Below, piece by piece: positions 63,735 to 64,000 of a stretch of 64,000 bases of DNA. Both the position numbers and the translations under genes were made by a program. Numbering within the stretch: the first letter of the stretch is position 1; every line of letters starts with the position of its first letter. Source of the DNA: Flavobacterium alvei. GTDB taxonomy: Bacteria > Bacteroidota > Bacteroidia > Flavobacteriales > Flavobacteriaceae. The stretch spans positions 124,001-188,000 of the forward strand of contig NZ_PQVG01000004.1 of NCBI RefSeq assembly GCF_002920895.1, read 5' to 3'. The notes under the pieces are model-generated. The model ran no database searches and was not told where the DNA came from. It was given only the letters and a program-made list of their open reading frames with translations.

Positions 63735-64000
63735 ATGGCATGTACAAGTTGTTCAACCTCTGATGGCGGTGCACCAAAGGGTTGTAAAAATAATGGGACT
63801 TGCGGCACCGATAGCTGCAACAAATTGACGGTTTTTGACTGGCTTTCTAATATGAGTTTACCTAACGGAGAAGCGCCTTTTGACTGTGTAGAAGTCCGTT
63901 TTAAAAACGGAAGAAAAGAATTTTTTCGCAATACAGAAAAATTAACGCTAAGCATAGGAGACATTGTCGCTACCGAAGCATCTCCTGGACATGACATCGG
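63735..64000 (+). CDS. ricT: RicT/PSP1-type iron-sulphur regulatory protein, N-terminal part (cut by window edge)
   Basis: The first 88 codons are visible. The N-terminus has clustered Cys residues (MACTSCSTSDGG, GCKNNGTCGTDSCN), followed by CVEVRFKNGRKEFFRN and LSIGDIVATEASPGHDIG, which is the start of the PSP1 domain. PSP1/RicT (YaaT) proteins in other bacteria act with RicA and RicF in an iron-sulphur complex that affects RNA processing. The N-terminal Cys-rich stretch is typical of flavobacterial members. The stop codon is outside the window. Confidence 0.85.
   Translation, partial: MACTSCSTSDGGAPKGCKNNGTCGTDSCNKLTVFDWLSNMSLPNGEAPFDCVEVRFKNGRKEFFRNTEKLTLSIGDIVATEASPGHDI

Overview
The window is a 64 kb piece of an AT-rich Bacteroidetes chromosome, almost certainly Flavobacterium or a close relative in the Flavobacteriaceae. 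The evidence is: many promoters of the form TAnnTTTG with an upstream TTTG/TTG about 20 bases away; secreted proteins with type IX secretion (T9SS) C-terminal sorting tails; signal peptides ending in ...AQ; a TonB receptor with a carboxypeptidase-like N-terminal domain; an IPExxxVDY-family protein beside pyk; and the order purN-acpP-fabF-rnc-IPExxxVDY-pyk. No tRNA, rRNA, complete insertion sequence, prophage or CRISPR array was seen.

Layout. 1-10.4 kb: two large secreted, repeat-rich surface proteins on the minus strand; the second (2684 aa) is built of HYR-like modules and carries near-identical 480-bp tandem duplications. 10.7-12.6 kb: recX and a stand-alone ketosynthase. 12.9-17.0 kb: purine and nucleic-acid genes (purF, a PfkB kinase, rnhA, purN). 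17.1-21.6 kb: acpP, fabF, rnc, IPExxxVDY, pyk. 21.8-30.2 kb: a Bax-inhibitor-like membrane protein, dinB, a CYTH protein, an RlpA protein, a four-helix membrane protein, a TonB receptor, pgi. 30.2-30.8 kb: a gene-free stretch of tandem repeats and palindromes. 30.8-36.6 kb: five consecutive minus-strand genes for exported proteins, mostly of unknown function. 36.7-44.9 kb: an O-antigen-ligase-like protein, an M23 peptidase, a DUF3108 protein, a candidate small RNA, a patatin with a barrel, uvrC. 45.0-51.9 kb: a PLP decarboxylase, 5-formyl-THF cyclo-ligase, gpsA, a CHASE hybrid histidine kinase, a SCO protein, a small lipoprotein. 52.1-60.0 kb: a metal-handling block (feoA, feoB, a 40-aa Cys-rich FeoB companion, a DtxR regulator, an Nramp-universal-stress fusion, a TonB receptor with a Cys pair in its plug, and a periplasmic thioredoxin). 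60.0-63.6 kb: bacilliredoxin, then trhO, a trhP-like U32 protein and a ferredoxin. The window ends inside a RicT/PSP1-type gene.

How the genes fit together. The purine, lipid, glycolysis and repair genes are ordinary housekeeping. The most interesting parts are: (i) the trhO-U32-ferredoxin group, where two proteins from families with unrelated catalytic domains end in the same roughly 80-residue C-terminal domain; (ii) the five-gene exported-protein cluster, which includes a transglutaminase-like protein, a Sel1-repeat T9SS cargo and an acidic protein with what looks like a degraded metallopeptidase motif; (iii) the iron/manganese block with divergent promoters only about 90 bp apart; and (iv) a candidate small RNA of about 110 nt near 40.7 kb. 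Several promoters sit so close to their start codons (uvrC, dinB) that leaderless transcripts are likely.
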